Assembly (NCBI RefSeq): GCF_003019815.1
Contig: NZ_CP027773.1
Span: 5,077,501 to 5,141,500 of the forward strand
DNA from: Variovorax sp. PMC12
Lineage (GTDB): Bacteria; Pseudomonadota; Gammaproteobacteria; Burkholderiales; Burkholderiaceae_C
Length of the DNA: 64,000 bases
Direction of reading: 5' to 3'
Each line of letters begins with the position of its first letter. Within the stretch, counting starts at the first letter, position 1. Below are positions 1 through 8,528 of this stretch, one piece after another. Below the pieces are notes generated by a model. That model saw only the letters and a program-made list of their open reading frames with translations, made no database searches and was not told the DNA's origin. The position numbers and the translations under genes are program-made.

Positions 1-214
1 TGGTCGGGTCGGTCGCGTCGTCGAGCACCACCACCTTGAGCGTTTCGCCCGCGATGGTCTTCGGCCAGATCGCGATGCCGTTCTTCACCGGGATGCCCAG
101 GCCCGAAGCCGGGCCGGTCAGCGGCTGCACCACGCCGATGGTGATGTCGGCATGGGCGAAGCCCGCTGCCATGAGCGCCAGCACGGCGGCGAGAGTGGTC
201 TTCCTGAAGGTCAT
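1..214 (-). CDS. ABC transporter substrate-binding protein, branched-chain amino acid (Liv) type, N-terminal part
   Basis: Only the first 71 codons are in the window; the gene continues past base 1. Translation from the ATG at 214 gives a classic Sec signal peptide (MTFRKTTLAA..., cleavage probably after AHA), then ITIGVVQPLTGPASGLG, the start of a periplasmic type-1 binding fold as in LivK/Peripla_BP_6 proteins. A GAGACA stretch lies just upstream. It would bind a small acid or amino acid for an ABC importer. It is 56 bases downstream of the SDR gene on the same strand, so it may supply substrate for that catabolic cluster. The exact ligand cannot be told from this fragment. Confidence 0.75.
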   Translation of the reverse strand, partial: MTFRKTTLAAVLALMAAGFAHADITIGVVQPLTGPASGLGIPVKNGIAIWPKTIAGETLKVVVLDDATDPT

Positions 215-270
215 CGATGTCTCCTGAATACGTTGTGGGGCGGGAACTCGGGTACGCGAAAGGGTGCGGC

Positions 271-1035
271 TCAGCGCGGCGCCATGCGCAGCGCGCCGTC
301 GAGGCGGATCACCTCGCCGTTGAGGTGGCCGTTGGTGACGACGTGGCAGGCCAGCTCGGCGAATTCCGATGGCTTGCCCAGGCGCGGCGGAAACGGGATG
401 GACGCGGCCAGCGATTGCTGCACCGGCTCGGGCAGCTCCAGCAGCAGCGGCGTGGCAAAGAGGCCCGGCGCCACGGTGCATACGCGGATGGCGTGCTGCG
501 CCAGGTCGCGCGCCATCGGCAGCGTCATGCCGACGAGCCCGCCCTTGGAGGCGCTGTAGGCCTGCTGGCCGACCTGGCCGTCGAAGGCCGCCACCGATGC
601 GGTGAAGAGCATCACGCCCTTCTCGCCGTTGTCGAGCGCCGGCAGCTTCGCGCAGCGCGCCGCGAACAGGCGCGCCATGTTGTAGCCGCCGATCAGGTTG
701 ATGTTGACCACGCGCACGAAGTCTTCGAGCGGCGCGGGGTTGCCGTCCTTGCCGACGATGCGCTTGGCGCTGCCGATGCCGGCCACGTTCATCAGGATGC
801 GCGCGGTGCCGTGCGCGGCCTCGGCCTTGTCCAGCGCGGCGTTCACGCTGTCGGTGTCGGTGATGTCGCAGACGCAGGCGACGCCGCCGATCTCGGCGGC
901 CACTTTCTCGGCCAGTGCGGCATTGCGGTCGAGCACGGCGACCTTGGCGCCCAGGCGCGCGAGTTCGCGTGCGGTGGCTTCGCCAAGGCCCGATGCGCCG
1001 CCGGTAACGAGGGCGGCTTGTCCTTCGATCTTCAT
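271..1035 (-). CDS. SDR-family 3-hydroxyacyl-CoA dehydrogenase-like oxidoreductase
   Basis: 254 residues, full length for a classical short-chain dehydrogenase. Visible landmarks: the nucleotide-binding TGGASGLG at 11-18, NVAG at 83-86, and a catalytic triad Ser147, Tyr160 (YSASK) and Lys164. The long insert before the Ser and the overall pattern resemble the type II 3-hydroxyacyl-CoA dehydrogenase (HSD17B10-like) group, which oxidises 3-hydroxyacyl-CoA with NAD+. It follows a CoA ligase and a crotonase in one transcription direction, 21 bases after the ligase stop, so a beta-oxidation step on an aryl-propenoyl-CoA is the likely job. Substrate specificity is inference. Confidence 0.85.
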   Translation of the reverse strand: MKIEGQAALVTGGASGLGEATARELARLGAKVAVLDRNAALAEKVAAEIGGVACVCDITDTDSVNAALDKAEAAHGTARILMNVAGIGSAKRIVGKDGNPAPLEDFVRVVNINLIGGYNMARLFAARCAKLPALDNGEKGVMLFTASVAAFDGQVGQQAYSASKGGLVGMTLPMARDLAQHAIRVCTVAPGLFATPLLLELPEPVQQSLAASIPFPPRLGKPSEFAELACHVVTNGHLNGEVIRLDGALRMAPR

Positions 1036-1056
1036 TCTTGTCTCTCCTGGATGGGG

Positions 1057-2910
1057 TTAGCGGGGCTTGAGGGTGAAGGGCAGGGTGCCGTCGTGCATCG
1101 CGTCGGCCAGCGCGGCGCGGTGCTTGAGCACCGAGCGCTGGTTGATGGAGCCCTTGTCGGTCACTTCGCCCTTGTCGATGGACGGCGGCTCGGCCATCAG
1201 GTGCAGCCGCGCGATGCGGTTGGCGCTGCCGGTGGCGCTCGCGGCCAGCGTGTCGACCACCTGCTGGAAGTGCGCCTGCACCGGCGCGCTTTCGAGCACC
1301 TGCTGCATCGTGGCGTCGGCGGGCAGGCCCGCGAGCTGCCGCACCTTCTGCGTCGGGAAGATCAGCGCGCCCACTTCCTTCAGGTTGATGCCGGTCAGCA
1401 CCGCGTCCTGCACATAGGGCGCGCCGGCCGCGATGATCTTCGCGCGCATGGGGCCCACGCTCACGAAGGTGCCGGTGGCGAGCTTGAAGTCTTCCGCGAT
1501 GCGGCCGTCGAAGCGCAGGCCGCGGTGGATGTTGCCGTCGTCGATCCACTTGACCGCATCGCCGGTGGAGAAGAAGCCTTCCTCGTCGAAAGCCTCGGCC
1601 GTGGCCTCGGGCGCGCGCCAGTAGCCGGGCGTGATGTTGGGGCCGCGGTAGCGCACCTCGGTCTTGCCGTCGACCTCGATCAGCTTGAGCTCGATGCCCG
1701 GCGCGGGCAGGCCGACGTCGCCCGACTTCACGTCGGGCCCGGTCACGTAGAGGGCGAAGGGCCCCGATTCGGTCATGCCCAGGCCGGTGCCCATGACGAT
1801 GCGCTCGCCCACTTCAGACTCCTGCGTCTTGTGCAGGCTGTCCCACACGGGCTGCGACAGCGCGGCGCCCGAGTAGAAGAACATCTTCACGCGCGACAGC
1901 AGGTTGCGGCGCAGCACCGCATCGGTTTCCATGGCGTGCGCGATGGCCTCGAAGCCGGTGGGCACGTTGAAGTAGATGGTGGGCGCGATCTCGCGCAGGT
2001 TGCGCAGCGTCTCGGCCATGCCGGCGGGCGTGGGCTTGCCGTCGTCGACGTACAGCGTGCCGCCGTTGTCCAGCACGATGCCCACGTTGTGGTTGCCGCC
2101 GAAGGTGTGGTTCCAGGGCAGCCAGTCGACCAGCACCGGCGGCTCGTCGCCCAGCGCGGGAATCGACTGGCGCAGCTGCTGCTGGTTGGCGCACCACATG
2201 CGGTGCGTGTTGATGACGGCCTTGGGCATCTTGGTGGAGCCCGAGGTGAAGAGGAACTTGGTGATGGTGTCGGGGCCGGTCGCGCGCATCGCTTCGTCGA
2301 TGGCGGGCGTGGCGGGCGTCGAGGCCAGTGCGTCGAGCGAAGTGGCGGCGCGGCCTTCGAGCTCGCCTTCGGCAATGACGACTTCGGTCCCGGCCGGGAC
2401 GACCGCCGCGATGGCGCGGCCGTAGCGTGCCGCATCGGTGGCGAACACGAGGCCCGGCGTCAGCGTGTCGAACACGTGGCGCAGCTTCTCGAAGTCCTGG
2501 CTCACGAGCGAGTAGGGCGGCGATACGGGGCAGTAGGGCACGCCGGCATAGAGGCAGCCGAGCGCGAGCAGCGCATGCTCGATGCCGTTCTCGCTGAGGA
2601 TGGCCACGGGCCGCTCGGCGCTCAGGCCGCGATTCAACAGGGCTTGTCCGATACCGCGGGCCTTCTGCAGCGCCTCGGCGTAGCTCACGCGGATCCAGTC
2701 GCCGGTGCTGCCGTCGGCCAGCCGTTCGCGGCGGGCGATGAAGGTGCGATCGGGCGTGGCCTCGGCCCAGTGCGCGAGGCGGTCGGTCATGCGCTCGCGG
2801 TAGCTTTCGAGCTGCGTCTCGGCGGTGAGGTACTGCGTGCCAGGCGCTCCTTCGCGCAGCACGGCGCGGGTCACGCCGAAGGCCAGGGGGCGGTATCGGA
2901 TGGCGGTCAT
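1057..2910 (-). CDS. Feruloyl-CoA synthase-like AMP-forming acid:CoA ligase
   Basis: 617 residues of the adenylate-forming (ANL) superfamily. The ATP-binding signature TSGSTKMPK is at 222-230, followed by the GMTESGP and STGD motifs. The arrangement, including WLPWNHTFGGNHN and the C-terminal LATGTFVSVGP region, is that of the feruloyl-CoA synthetase subfamily, which activates hydroxycinnamates or related aryl acids to CoA thioesters. I start it at the ATG at 2910, which overlaps the stop of the upstream crotonase by four bases (ATGA). The open frame extends much further upstream, but that part is antisense to other genes. With the crotonase and SDR it forms a likely aromatic-acid degradation operon. 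Confidence 0.85.
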   Translation of the reverse strand: MTAIRYRPLAFGVTRAVLREGAPGTQYLTAETQLESYRERMTDRLAHWAEATPDRTFIARRERLADGSTGDWIRVSYAEALQKARGIGQALLNRGLSAERPVAILSENGIEHALLALGCLYAGVPYCPVSPPYSLVSQDFEKLRHVFDTLTPGLVFATDAARYGRAIAAVVPAGTEVVIAEGELEGRAATSLDALASTPATPAIDEAMRATGPDTITKFLFTSGSTKMPKAVINTHRMWCANQQQLRQSIPALGDEPPVLVDWLPWNHTFGGNHNVGIVLDNGGTLYVDDGKPTPAGMAETLRNLREIAPTIYFNVPTGFEAIAHAMETDAVLRRNLLSRVKMFFYSGAALSQPVWDSLHKTQESEVGERIVMGTGLGMTESGPFALYVTGPDVKSGDVGLPAPGIELKLIEVDGKTEVRYRGPNITPGYWRAPEATAEAFDEEGFFSTGDAVKWIDDGNIHRGLRFDGRIAEDFKLATGTFVSVGPMRAKIIAAGAPYVQDAVLTGINLKEVGALIFPTQKVRQLAGLPADATMQQVLESAPVQAHFQQVVDTLAASATGSANRIARLHLMAEPPSIDKGEVTDKGSINQRSVLKHRAALADAMHDGTLPFTLKPR

Positions 2911-3680
2911 GTCTTGCTCACCTTCGCGCCCCGGCCTTCGAGGAAATCGCGCACGCGTTCCTTGGCTTCGGGTGCGGCCTGGGCGATGCCGGCCATGAGC
3001 GCTTCCGTGAAGAAGCCGTGGTCGGCCGACTGCTCGGCGATGCGCGGCAGCGCATGCATGAGCGCGTAGTTGGTCAGCGGCGCGTTGGTGGCCACGCGCT
3101 TGGCGAGCTCGAAGGCCTTGTCGAAGGCCGTGCCTTCGTCGACCAGGTACTGCGCGAAGTTGGCGCGCTCGCCGTCCTCGGCGTTGTAGACGCGGCCGGT
3201 CATCATCATGTCGGTCATGCGCGCCACGCCGATCAGCTTGGGGATGCGCACCGAGCCGCCGCCGCCCACGAAGATGCCGCGCGAGCCTTCGGGCAGCGCG
3301 TAGAAGGTGCTGCGGTCGGCCACGCGGATGTGGCAGGCGCTGGCCAGCTCGAGCCCGCCGCCGACCACCGCGCCGTGCAGCGCGGCGATCACCGGCACCG
3401 GGCCGTGCTGGATCAGGTCGAGCGCGGCGTGCCACATGCGCGAGTGCTGCATGCCCTGGCCGGCGTCGCGCTCCTTCAGCTCGCTGAGGTCGAGGCCGGC
3501 GCAGAAGTGCGGGCCTTCGCCGTCGATCACCGCGGCGCGCACGGTGGAGGGCAGCTTCTCGAAAGTGTCGCGCAGTGCGAGGATCAGGCCGTCCGACAGC
3601 GCGTTGCGCTTGGAGCCGCGCGTCAGGCGGACGATCGCGACTTCGTCGCGGATGTCGAGTTGGAGGTCTGGATTGGTCAT
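2907..3680 (-). CDS. Enoyl-CoA hydratase/isomerase (crotonase) family protein
   Basis: 257 residues, normal for a crotonase. The CoA-binding and oxyanion-hole segments are HFCAGLDL (about 58-65) and GAVVGGGLELA (about 103-113), and an acidic residue sits in ALPEGSRGIF near 131. Crotonases next to feruloyl-CoA synthases usually hydrate or cleave the cinnamoyl-CoA product. Here a neighbouring SDR points to hydration followed by oxidation rather than direct retro-aldol cleavage, but sequence alone does not settle it. It is the first gene of the minus-strand cluster, with a 4-base overlap to the ligase, and is divergent from the amidohydrolase. Confidence 0.85.
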   Translation of the reverse strand: MTNPDLQLDIRDEVAIVRLTRGSKRNALSDGLILALRDTFEKLPSTVRAAVIDGEGPHFCAGLDLSELKERDAGQGMQHSRMWHAALDLIQHGPVPVIAALHGAVVGGGLELASACHIRVADRSTFYALPEGSRGIFVGGGGSVRIPKLIGVARMTDMMMTGRVYNAEDGERANFAQYLVDEGTAFDKAFELAKRVATNAPLTNYALMHALPRIAEQSADHGFFTEALMAGIAQAAPEAKERVRDFLEGRGAKVSKT

Positions 3681-3786
3681 GGGAAGGTGTTCGGGGTTGC
3701 GTTGGATTATGGTTATGAGAAATAATCAATTCAAGGCATTCGAGCCTGCCCGAAGCTAGGGACTTACCCGCACTGGAGACAAACAC
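3681..3786. promoter_or_regulatory. Divergent promoter region with AT-rich dyad
   Basis: The 106 bases between the divergent crotonase and amidohydrolase are AT-rich for this genome. They contain the dyad GATTAT-N11-ATAATC (3705-3727), which fits the T-N11-A form of LysR-type operators. No matching regulator gene is adjacent, so the binding protein is unknown. A GGAGA stretch at about 3775-3779 serves as ribosome-binding site for the amidohydrolase. Confidence 0.35.
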
Positions 3787-4653
3787 ATGGACTACGAGAA
3801 CCTCGTTGCGATCGATATCCACACGCACGCCGAAGTGAGCTGCTGGAACCCGTTCGACAACTACGGCGAGGAATACGACCGCGCCGCCGACAAGTACTTC
3901 GGCTCCAGCGGCCGGCCCACCATCGCGGAGAGCGTGGCGTACTACCGTGAACGCAAGATCGGGCTGGTGATGTTCATGGTCGACGCGGAGTCGAACATGG
4001 GCCGCCGGCGCATTCCGAACGAAGAGATCGCCGAGGCCGCGAAGAACAACAGCGACATCATGATCGCCTTCGGGAGCGTCGATCCGCACAAGGGAAAGAT
4101 GGGCGCGCGCGAGGCGCGCAGGCTCATCGAGGAGCACGGCGTGAAGGGCTTCAAGTTCCACCCGACGGTGCAGGGCTACCACCCCTACGACAAGATGGCC
4201 TGGCCCATCTACGAGGTGATTGCCGAATACGGCCTGCCGGCCATCTTCCACACCGGCCACAGCGGCATCGGCTCGGGCATGCGCTGCGGCGGCGGCCTGC
4301 GGCTGGAGTACAGCAACCCGATGCACCTGGACGACGTGGCCATCGACTTCCCCGACATGCAGATCGTCATGGCGCACCCCAGCTTCCCCTGGCAGGACGA
4401 GGCGCTGAGCGTGGCCACGCACAAGCCCAACGTGTGGATCGACCTGTCCGGCTGGAGCCCCAAGTACTTTCCGAAGCAGCTGGTGCAGTACGCCAACACG
4501 CTGCTGAAAGACCGCATCCTGTTCGGCAGCGACTACCCGCTGATCACGCCCGACCGCTGGATGCGCGACTTCGAGAACGCCGGCTTCAAGCCCGAGGTGA
4601 TGCCCGGCATCCTCAAGGGCAACGCGGTCAGGCTGCTGAAGCTGGCCGCCTGA
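3787..4653 (+). CDS. Amidohydrolase family 2 (ACMSD-like metal-dependent hydrolase/decarboxylase)
   Basis: 288 residues forming a metal-dependent TIM barrel. Metal ligands appear as H12-T-H14 in IDIHTHAE, a His in FKFHP (about 125-130), FHTGHSG (about 156-162), MAHPS and the closing FGSDYP aspartate. Members include 2-amino-3-carboxymuconate semialdehyde decarboxylase, resorcylate decarboxylases and other hydrolases acting on small aromatic or lactone acids. The gene is transcribed away from the feruloyl-CoA-synthase-like cluster across a shared regulatory region, so it probably acts on a related aromatic intermediate. Whether it decarboxylates or hydrolyses cannot be decided here. Confidence 0.8.
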   Translation: MDYENLVAIDIHTHAEVSCWNPFDNYGEEYDRAADKYFGSSGRPTIAESVAYYRERKIGLVMFMVDAESNMGRRRIPNEEIAEAAKNNSDIMIAFGSVDPHKGKMGAREARRLIEEHGVKGFKFHPTVQGYHPYDKMAWPIYEVIAEYGLPAIFHTGHSGIGSGMRCGGGLRLEYSNPMHLDDVAIDFPDMQIVMAHPSFPWQDEALSVATHKPNVWIDLSGWSPKYFPKQLVQYANTLLKDRILFGSDYPLITPDRWMRDFENAGFKPEVMPGILKGNAVRLLKLAA

Positions 4654-4665
4654 GGGGCCTCGCCG

Positions 4666-6531
4666 CTACGCGTCCGCCTCTTCCCTGGCGGCGGCTTCCT
4701 CCGCGTCGAGCCGGTCCCAGTCGCGCCCCGAGCGGCGCTGCCGCTCCTCGCGCTCGCGCGCCATCTGTTCCTCGAACTGCTGGCGGCCGGCCTTGTTGGC
4801 GGCGATCAGCTTGGCGCGGTCCTTGTAGTGGGGATAGATCTCGTCGCTGAGCTTGATGTTCCGCTGGCGGAAGCGCATGGTCGACTCGCGCGCCTCGTGC
4901 GCCGGCCATCCCAGCGCTTCGAGCGTGGCGCGGGCGCTGCGCAGAGAAGACTCGAACACCTCGCGCTCCACATCCGTCACGCCGCGGTCGCGCAGCTGGA
5001 ACAGGTGCGTCACGTTGCGGGCCCGCGCGATGATGCGCGCCTGCGGGAAGTTCTCCTTGACCAGATCGACGATTTCCAGCGATTGCTCGATGTCGTCCAC
5101 CGCCACCACGATGGCCTTGGCCGTGCCGGCGCCGGCGGTGCGCAGCAGGTCGAGCCGCGTGGCGTCGCCGTAGAACACGCGAAAGCCGAACTGCCGCAAG
5201 CCTTCGACGGTGTCGGCGTCGTGGTCGAGCACGGTCACGCGCAGGCCTTGCGACATCAGCATGCGCCCGACGATCTGGCCGTAGCGGCCGAAGCCGCAGA
5301 TCAGCACCTTGGCGTCCTGCTGCTCGGAGATTTCCTCGAGCTGCGGGCCGTGGTTGCGGCTGTAGCGCGGCAGCACGAACTTGTCGAGCAGCACCAGCAG
5401 CAGCGGCGACAGCAGCATCGACAGCGCGACCGCGCCGATCAGCAGCGACGTGATCTCCGGCGGCAGCACGTCGGGTCCCGCGGCCTGGAACACCACGAAC
5501 GCGAATTCGCCGCCCTGCGCGAGCAGCAGCGTGAACACCGGCCGCTCCTGGTAGGCGATGCCCATCGCCTTGGCCAGCGCATAGATCACCGCCAGCTTGA
5601 TGGCCATGAAGCCGACCACCAGCGCCGCCATGATCCAGGGGCTCGCAATGAGCACGCCGAAGTTGATCGACATGCCCACGGCAATGAAGAACAGGCCCAG
5701 CAGCAGGCCCTTGAAGGGCTCGATGTCGGTCTCCAGCTCGCGCCGGTATTCGCTCTCGGCCAGCAGCACGCCGGCCAGGAAGGCGCCCAGCGCCATCGAC
5801 AGGCCCACCAGCTGCATCAGCGCCGCGATGGCCACCACCAGCAGCAGCGCGGCGGCGGTGAAGATCTCGGGCGTGTCGCTGCGCGCGATCCAGCGCAGCA
5901 CCGGGCGCAGCAGCAGCCGGCCGCCGAGGATGATGCCGCCGATCACGCCGATGATCTTCGCGGCTTCCAGCGCGCGGTCGAGCCCGCTGATCGACTGCTC
6001 GGCGGCGGTGGCGCCGGCCAGCAGCGGCAGCAGCGCGAGGATGGGAATGGCCGCCACGTCCTGGAACAGCAGGATCGAGAAGCCGGCCTGTCCGCTCGGC
6101 GTCTTCAGCAGGTTGCGCTCGCCGAACACCTGCAGCGCGATCGCGGTGGACGACAGCGCCAGGCCCAGCGAGGCCACCAGCGCCACGCGCCATTCCGCGC
6201 CCACCGCACAGCCCGCGGCGAAGAGCACCGCGGCGCAGCTGACCACCTGCGCGGTGCCCCAGCCGAAGATCGGGCGGCGCAGGTTCCACAGGCGCTTGGG
6301 CTCGAGCTCGAGGCCCACCAGGAACAGCATCAGCACCACGCCGAACTCGGCGAAGTGCAGCACGTCCTGGACGCTGGACACCAGTCCCAGCCCCCAGGGC
6401 CCGATGGCGATGCCGGCCACCAGGTAGCCGATGATGGAGCCGAGGCCCAGGGCCTTCGACAGCGGCACCACCAGCACGGCGGCGCTCAGGTAGATCAGGC
6501 TGCTGGTCAGCCAGGCGGGTGCGTGTTCCAT
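4666..6531 (-). CDS. kefC: Monovalent cation:proton antiporter-2 (CPA2) family, KefC-like
   Basis: 621 residues: an N-terminal Na+/H+-exchanger domain of about 12-13 membrane segments (roughly 5-385), then a cytoplasmic TrkA-N/RCK nucleotide-binding domain starting at VLICGFGRYGQ (about 408) and a basic, Glu-rich tail. This is the architecture of glutathione-gated potassium efflux systems KefB/KefC. The upstream neighbour is a KefF-like flavoprotein whose stop shares one base with this ATG (TGATG), as in the enterobacterial kefFC pair. An in-frame TTG one codon earlier (6534) is an alternative start but would overlap the upstream stop more. Function: K+ efflux in exchange for H+, protecting against electrophiles. 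Confidence 0.85.
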   Translation of the reverse strand: MEHAPAWLTSSLIYLSAAVLVVPLSKALGLGSIIGYLVAGIAIGPWGLGLVSSVQDVLHFAEFGVVLMLFLVGLELEPKRLWNLRRPIFGWGTAQVVSCAAVLFAAGCAVGAEWRVALVASLGLALSSTAIALQVFGERNLLKTPSGQAGFSILLFQDVAAIPILALLPLLAGATAAEQSISGLDRALEAAKIIGVIGGIILGGRLLLRPVLRWIARSDTPEIFTAAALLLVVAIAALMQLVGLSMALGAFLAGVLLAESEYRRELETDIEPFKGLLLGLFFIAVGMSINFGVLIASPWIMAALVVGFMAIKLAVIYALAKAMGIAYQERPVFTLLLAQGGEFAFVVFQAAGPDVLPPEITSLLIGAVALSMLLSPLLLVLLDKFVLPRYSRNHGPQLEEISEQQDAKVLICGFGRYGQIVGRMLMSQGLRVTVLDHDADTVEGLRQFGFRVFYGDATRLDLLRTAGAGTAKAIVVAVDDIEQSLEIVDLVKENFPQARIIARARNVTHLFQLRDRGVTDVEREVFESSLRSARATLEALGWPAHEARESTMRFRQRNIKLSDEIYPHYKDRAKLIAANKAGRQQFEEQMAREREERQRRSGRDWDRLDAEEAAAREEADA

Positions 6532-7256
6532 CAAGGTGCCTTGCTAGCGGAAGCCGTGGCCAGCCCGTGGGTCATGGCGCTGTGGAAGGCGTTGGATACG
6601 GCCTTGCCGATGTCGTCCGGATCGGCCGGGCGATCGGCTTCGGGCACCGGGCAGGCGATGCAGGCGTCTATTTCCTCGATCTCGGGCCAGTCGGGGTAGC
6701 TGCCCAGGCGCTGGGCGAAGGTCTGGACGTGCGCGGCCACCTCGGCCTCGGGGGCGCTGCGCGCGCCGTGGAAGATCAGCGGCGGCAGGAAGCGCATGCC
6801 GCACAGCGCGGCGGTCTGTTCGTAGGGCGGCAGGAAGGCGTCGAAGAAGTAGCGGTGGTAGCTCTGCGGGTGGTAGCTGGCCTCCGGGCTGCCGGTGGTG
6901 ACCGCCAGCCAGAGGTCTTTGCCCTGCAGCGCCGTGCCGCCGGGGCCGTAGGCCCAGCCGTAGGCGAGCACGTCGTCGAGCCACAGCTTCTGCAGCGCGG
7001 GCATGGAATACCACTGGATCGGGTGCAGCAGCACCACCAGGCTGGCCTTGGCGAGCCGGGCCTGCTCTTCCTCGACGTCGATGGAGAAGTCGGGGTAGCT
7101 GCCGTAGAGGTCGTTCACCTCGACGCCCGGCACGGCGCGGGCGGCGGCCAGCATGCGGCGGTTGACGCGTGAATCGCGCCAATGCGGGTGCGCCGCCAGC
7201 ACGTAGATGCCGCCAGTACCGGCGGCGGTGGTTCCCATGGATGTTGTTGTCGTCAT
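6531..7256 (-). CDS. kefF: KefF-like NAD(P)H-dependent flavodoxin-fold oxidoreductase
   Basis: 241 residues with the flavodoxin-like fold of the KefF/MdaB/NQO family: a first strand and loop YVLAAHPHWRDSRVNR (about 18-33), LLHPIQWYSMPALQKLW (about 75-91) and a TTGSPEASY loop that would contact FMN. KefF proteins bind to and activate KefC and also reduce quinones. One-base stop/start overlap with the antiporter gene supports a two-gene operon. The first 14 residues are Thr/Gly-rich and poorly conserved in type, so the ATG at 7238 is a possible alternative start. No strong ribosome-binding site is visible before either. Confidence 0.8.
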   Translation of the reverse strand: MTTTTSMGTTAAGTGGIYVLAAHPHWRDSRVNRRMLAAARAVPGVEVNDLYGSYPDFSIDVEEEQARLAKASLVVLLHPIQWYSMPALQKLWLDDVLAYGWAYGPGGTALQGKDLWLAVTTGSPEASYHPQSYHRYFFDAFLPPYEQTAALCGMRFLPPLIFHGARSAPEAEVAAHVQTFAQRLGSYPDWPEIEEIDACIACPVPEADRPADPDDIGKAVSNAFHSAMTHGLATASASKAP

Positions 7257-7348
7257 GCCGAGAACATATCTCAGTCGGGGCCGGCGCGTCGGGCAAAAAC
7301 GCGCCAGCGACTACCATTCCGGCTGTCCCAGTTCTGGAGGAGTGCCTT

Positions 7349-7969
7349 ATGCCGGTGGTTCTGGTCGCCAATCCCAAGGGCGGGGTCGGCAAGTCGACGA
7401 TCGCGACGAACGTCGCGGGCTATTTCGCAAGCCGCAGCCATGCCGTGATGCTGGGCGACGTGGACCGCCAGCAGTCCTCCCGGCTGTGGCTGGGCCTGCG
7501 CCCGCCCCAGGCCCGCCCCATCGCCACCTGGGAAGCCACCGGAGACAGCACGGTGGTGAGGCCGCCGCGCGGCACCACGCACGCGGTGCTGGACACGCCG
7601 GCCGGGCTGCACGGCTGGCGCTTCAAGGAAGTGCTGGCGCTGGCCGACCGGGTGATCGTGCCGCTGCAGCCGAGCATCTTCGACATCTACGCGACGCGCG
7701 ACTTTCTCGACCGCCTCAAGGAACAGCGCCGCGCCGAAAAGACGCAGATCGGCCTCGTCGGCATGCGGGTGAACGCCCGCACGCTGGCCGCGGACCGGCT
7801 GCACGAGTTCATCGAGGGACTCGGCGTGCCGGTGATCGGCGAGCTGCGCGACACCCAGAACTACGTACAGCTCGCAGCGCGCGGGCTCACGGTGTTCGAC
7901 ATCGCGCCGGGCCGCGTGCAGCGCGACCTGGAGCAATGGCAGCCGATCTGCGAATGGCTCGACGCCTGA
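7349..7969 (+). CDS. ParA/MinD-type P-loop ATPase without a ParB partner
   Basis: 206 residues with a deviant Walker A motif, KGGVGKST (10-17), DVDRQQSS, and a Walker-B-like LDTPAG. This is the short ParA (CobQ/CbiA nucleotide-binding) type. I start at ATG 7349 because GGAGGAG lies 8-14 bases upstream and the protein then begins directly with the first beta strand; the open frame extends upstream but is antisense to the KefF gene. No parB or parS-like repeat lies beside it, so chromosome or plasmid partition is not supported. Such orphans can position other cellular cargo. It is divergent from the KefF/KefC pair. Confidence 0.75.
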   Translation: MPVVLVANPKGGVGKSTIATNVAGYFASRSHAVMLGDVDRQQSSRLWLGLRPPQARPIATWEATGDSTVVRPPRGTTHAVLDTPAGLHGWRFKEVLALADRVIVPLQPSIFDIYATRDFLDRLKEQRRAEKTQIGLVGMRVNARTLAADRLHEFIEGLGVPVIGELRDTQNYVQLAARGLTVFDIAPGRVQRDLEQWQPICEWLDA

Positions 7970-8041
7970 AGGCGCCTCCCGGTTTTCCCTGAGCCCGGTT
8001 GTCGCGAGCCCGACAGCCCCCCGCCCGCCCTTGGCACCAGA

Positions 8042-8512
8042 ATGCCCCGCATGACCAAAAAGACATTCCAGACTCTTCAGGATCTTTCCGCCTGCGTCGG
8101 CCAGGAAGTCGCAGTGAGCGACTGGATCACCATCACGCAGGAACAGGTCAACCAGTTCGCCGAGGCGACGGGCGACCACCAGTGGATCCATGTCGACGTG
8201 GAACGGGCCAAGGCCGGCCCCTTCGGCGCGCCGATCGCGCACGGTTTTCTCACCCTGTCGCTGCTGCCGCGATTCTTCGAGACGGCCATCGACGTGGTGG
8301 AGTCGCGCATGGGCGTGAACTACGGCATGAACCGGGTGCGCTTCATGTCGCCGGTGCCGGTGGGCAAGCGGCTGCGGGCGCGCATGAAGCTGCTGAGCTC
8401 GGAGCCCATTGCCGACGATGGTTTCCAGATGACCTGGGAAACCACCATCGAACTCGAAGGCGCGGCCAAGCCGGCCTGCGTGGCGGAGTCGGTCGCGCGG
8501 CGCTACCGCTGA
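8042..8512 (+). CDS. MaoC-family (R)-specific enoyl-CoA hydratase-like protein
   Basis: 156 residues forming a single hot-dog domain. The hydratase-2 signature is visible: FAEATGDHQWIHVD (about 39-52, with the catalytic Asp/His pair) and FGAPIAHGFLTLSL (about 61-74). The family hydrates trans-2-enoyl-CoA to (R)-3-hydroxyacyl-CoA or is NodN-like. It stands alone, with no PHA synthase or fatty-acid gene nearby. Two ATGs (8042 and 8051) are possible starts; neither has a clear ribosome-binding site. Confidence 0.8.
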   Translation: MPRMTKKTFQTLQDLSACVGQEVAVSDWITITQEQVNQFAEATGDHQWIHVDVERAKAGPFGAPIAHGFLTLSLLPRFFETAIDVVESRMGVNYGMNRVRFMSPVPVGKRLRARMKLLSSEPIADDGFQMTWETTIELEGAAKPACVAESVARRYR

Positions 8513-8528
8513 CCTTCTCCGGTTTTTC

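Noticed and set aside
217..3069. Very long plus-strand open frame (950 codons) opposite the SDR and CoA-ligase genes
   Set aside because: It is Arg/His/Gly/Val-rich, with no domain or ribosome-binding site, and is the antisense of two well-supported genes. Long antisense frames are common in high-GC DNA. The frames at 4828-6699 and elsewhere are the same effect.
7349..7969. Chromosome or plasmid partition (ParAB) locus
   Set aside because: No parB gene or parS-like repeat is next to the ParA-type ATPase.
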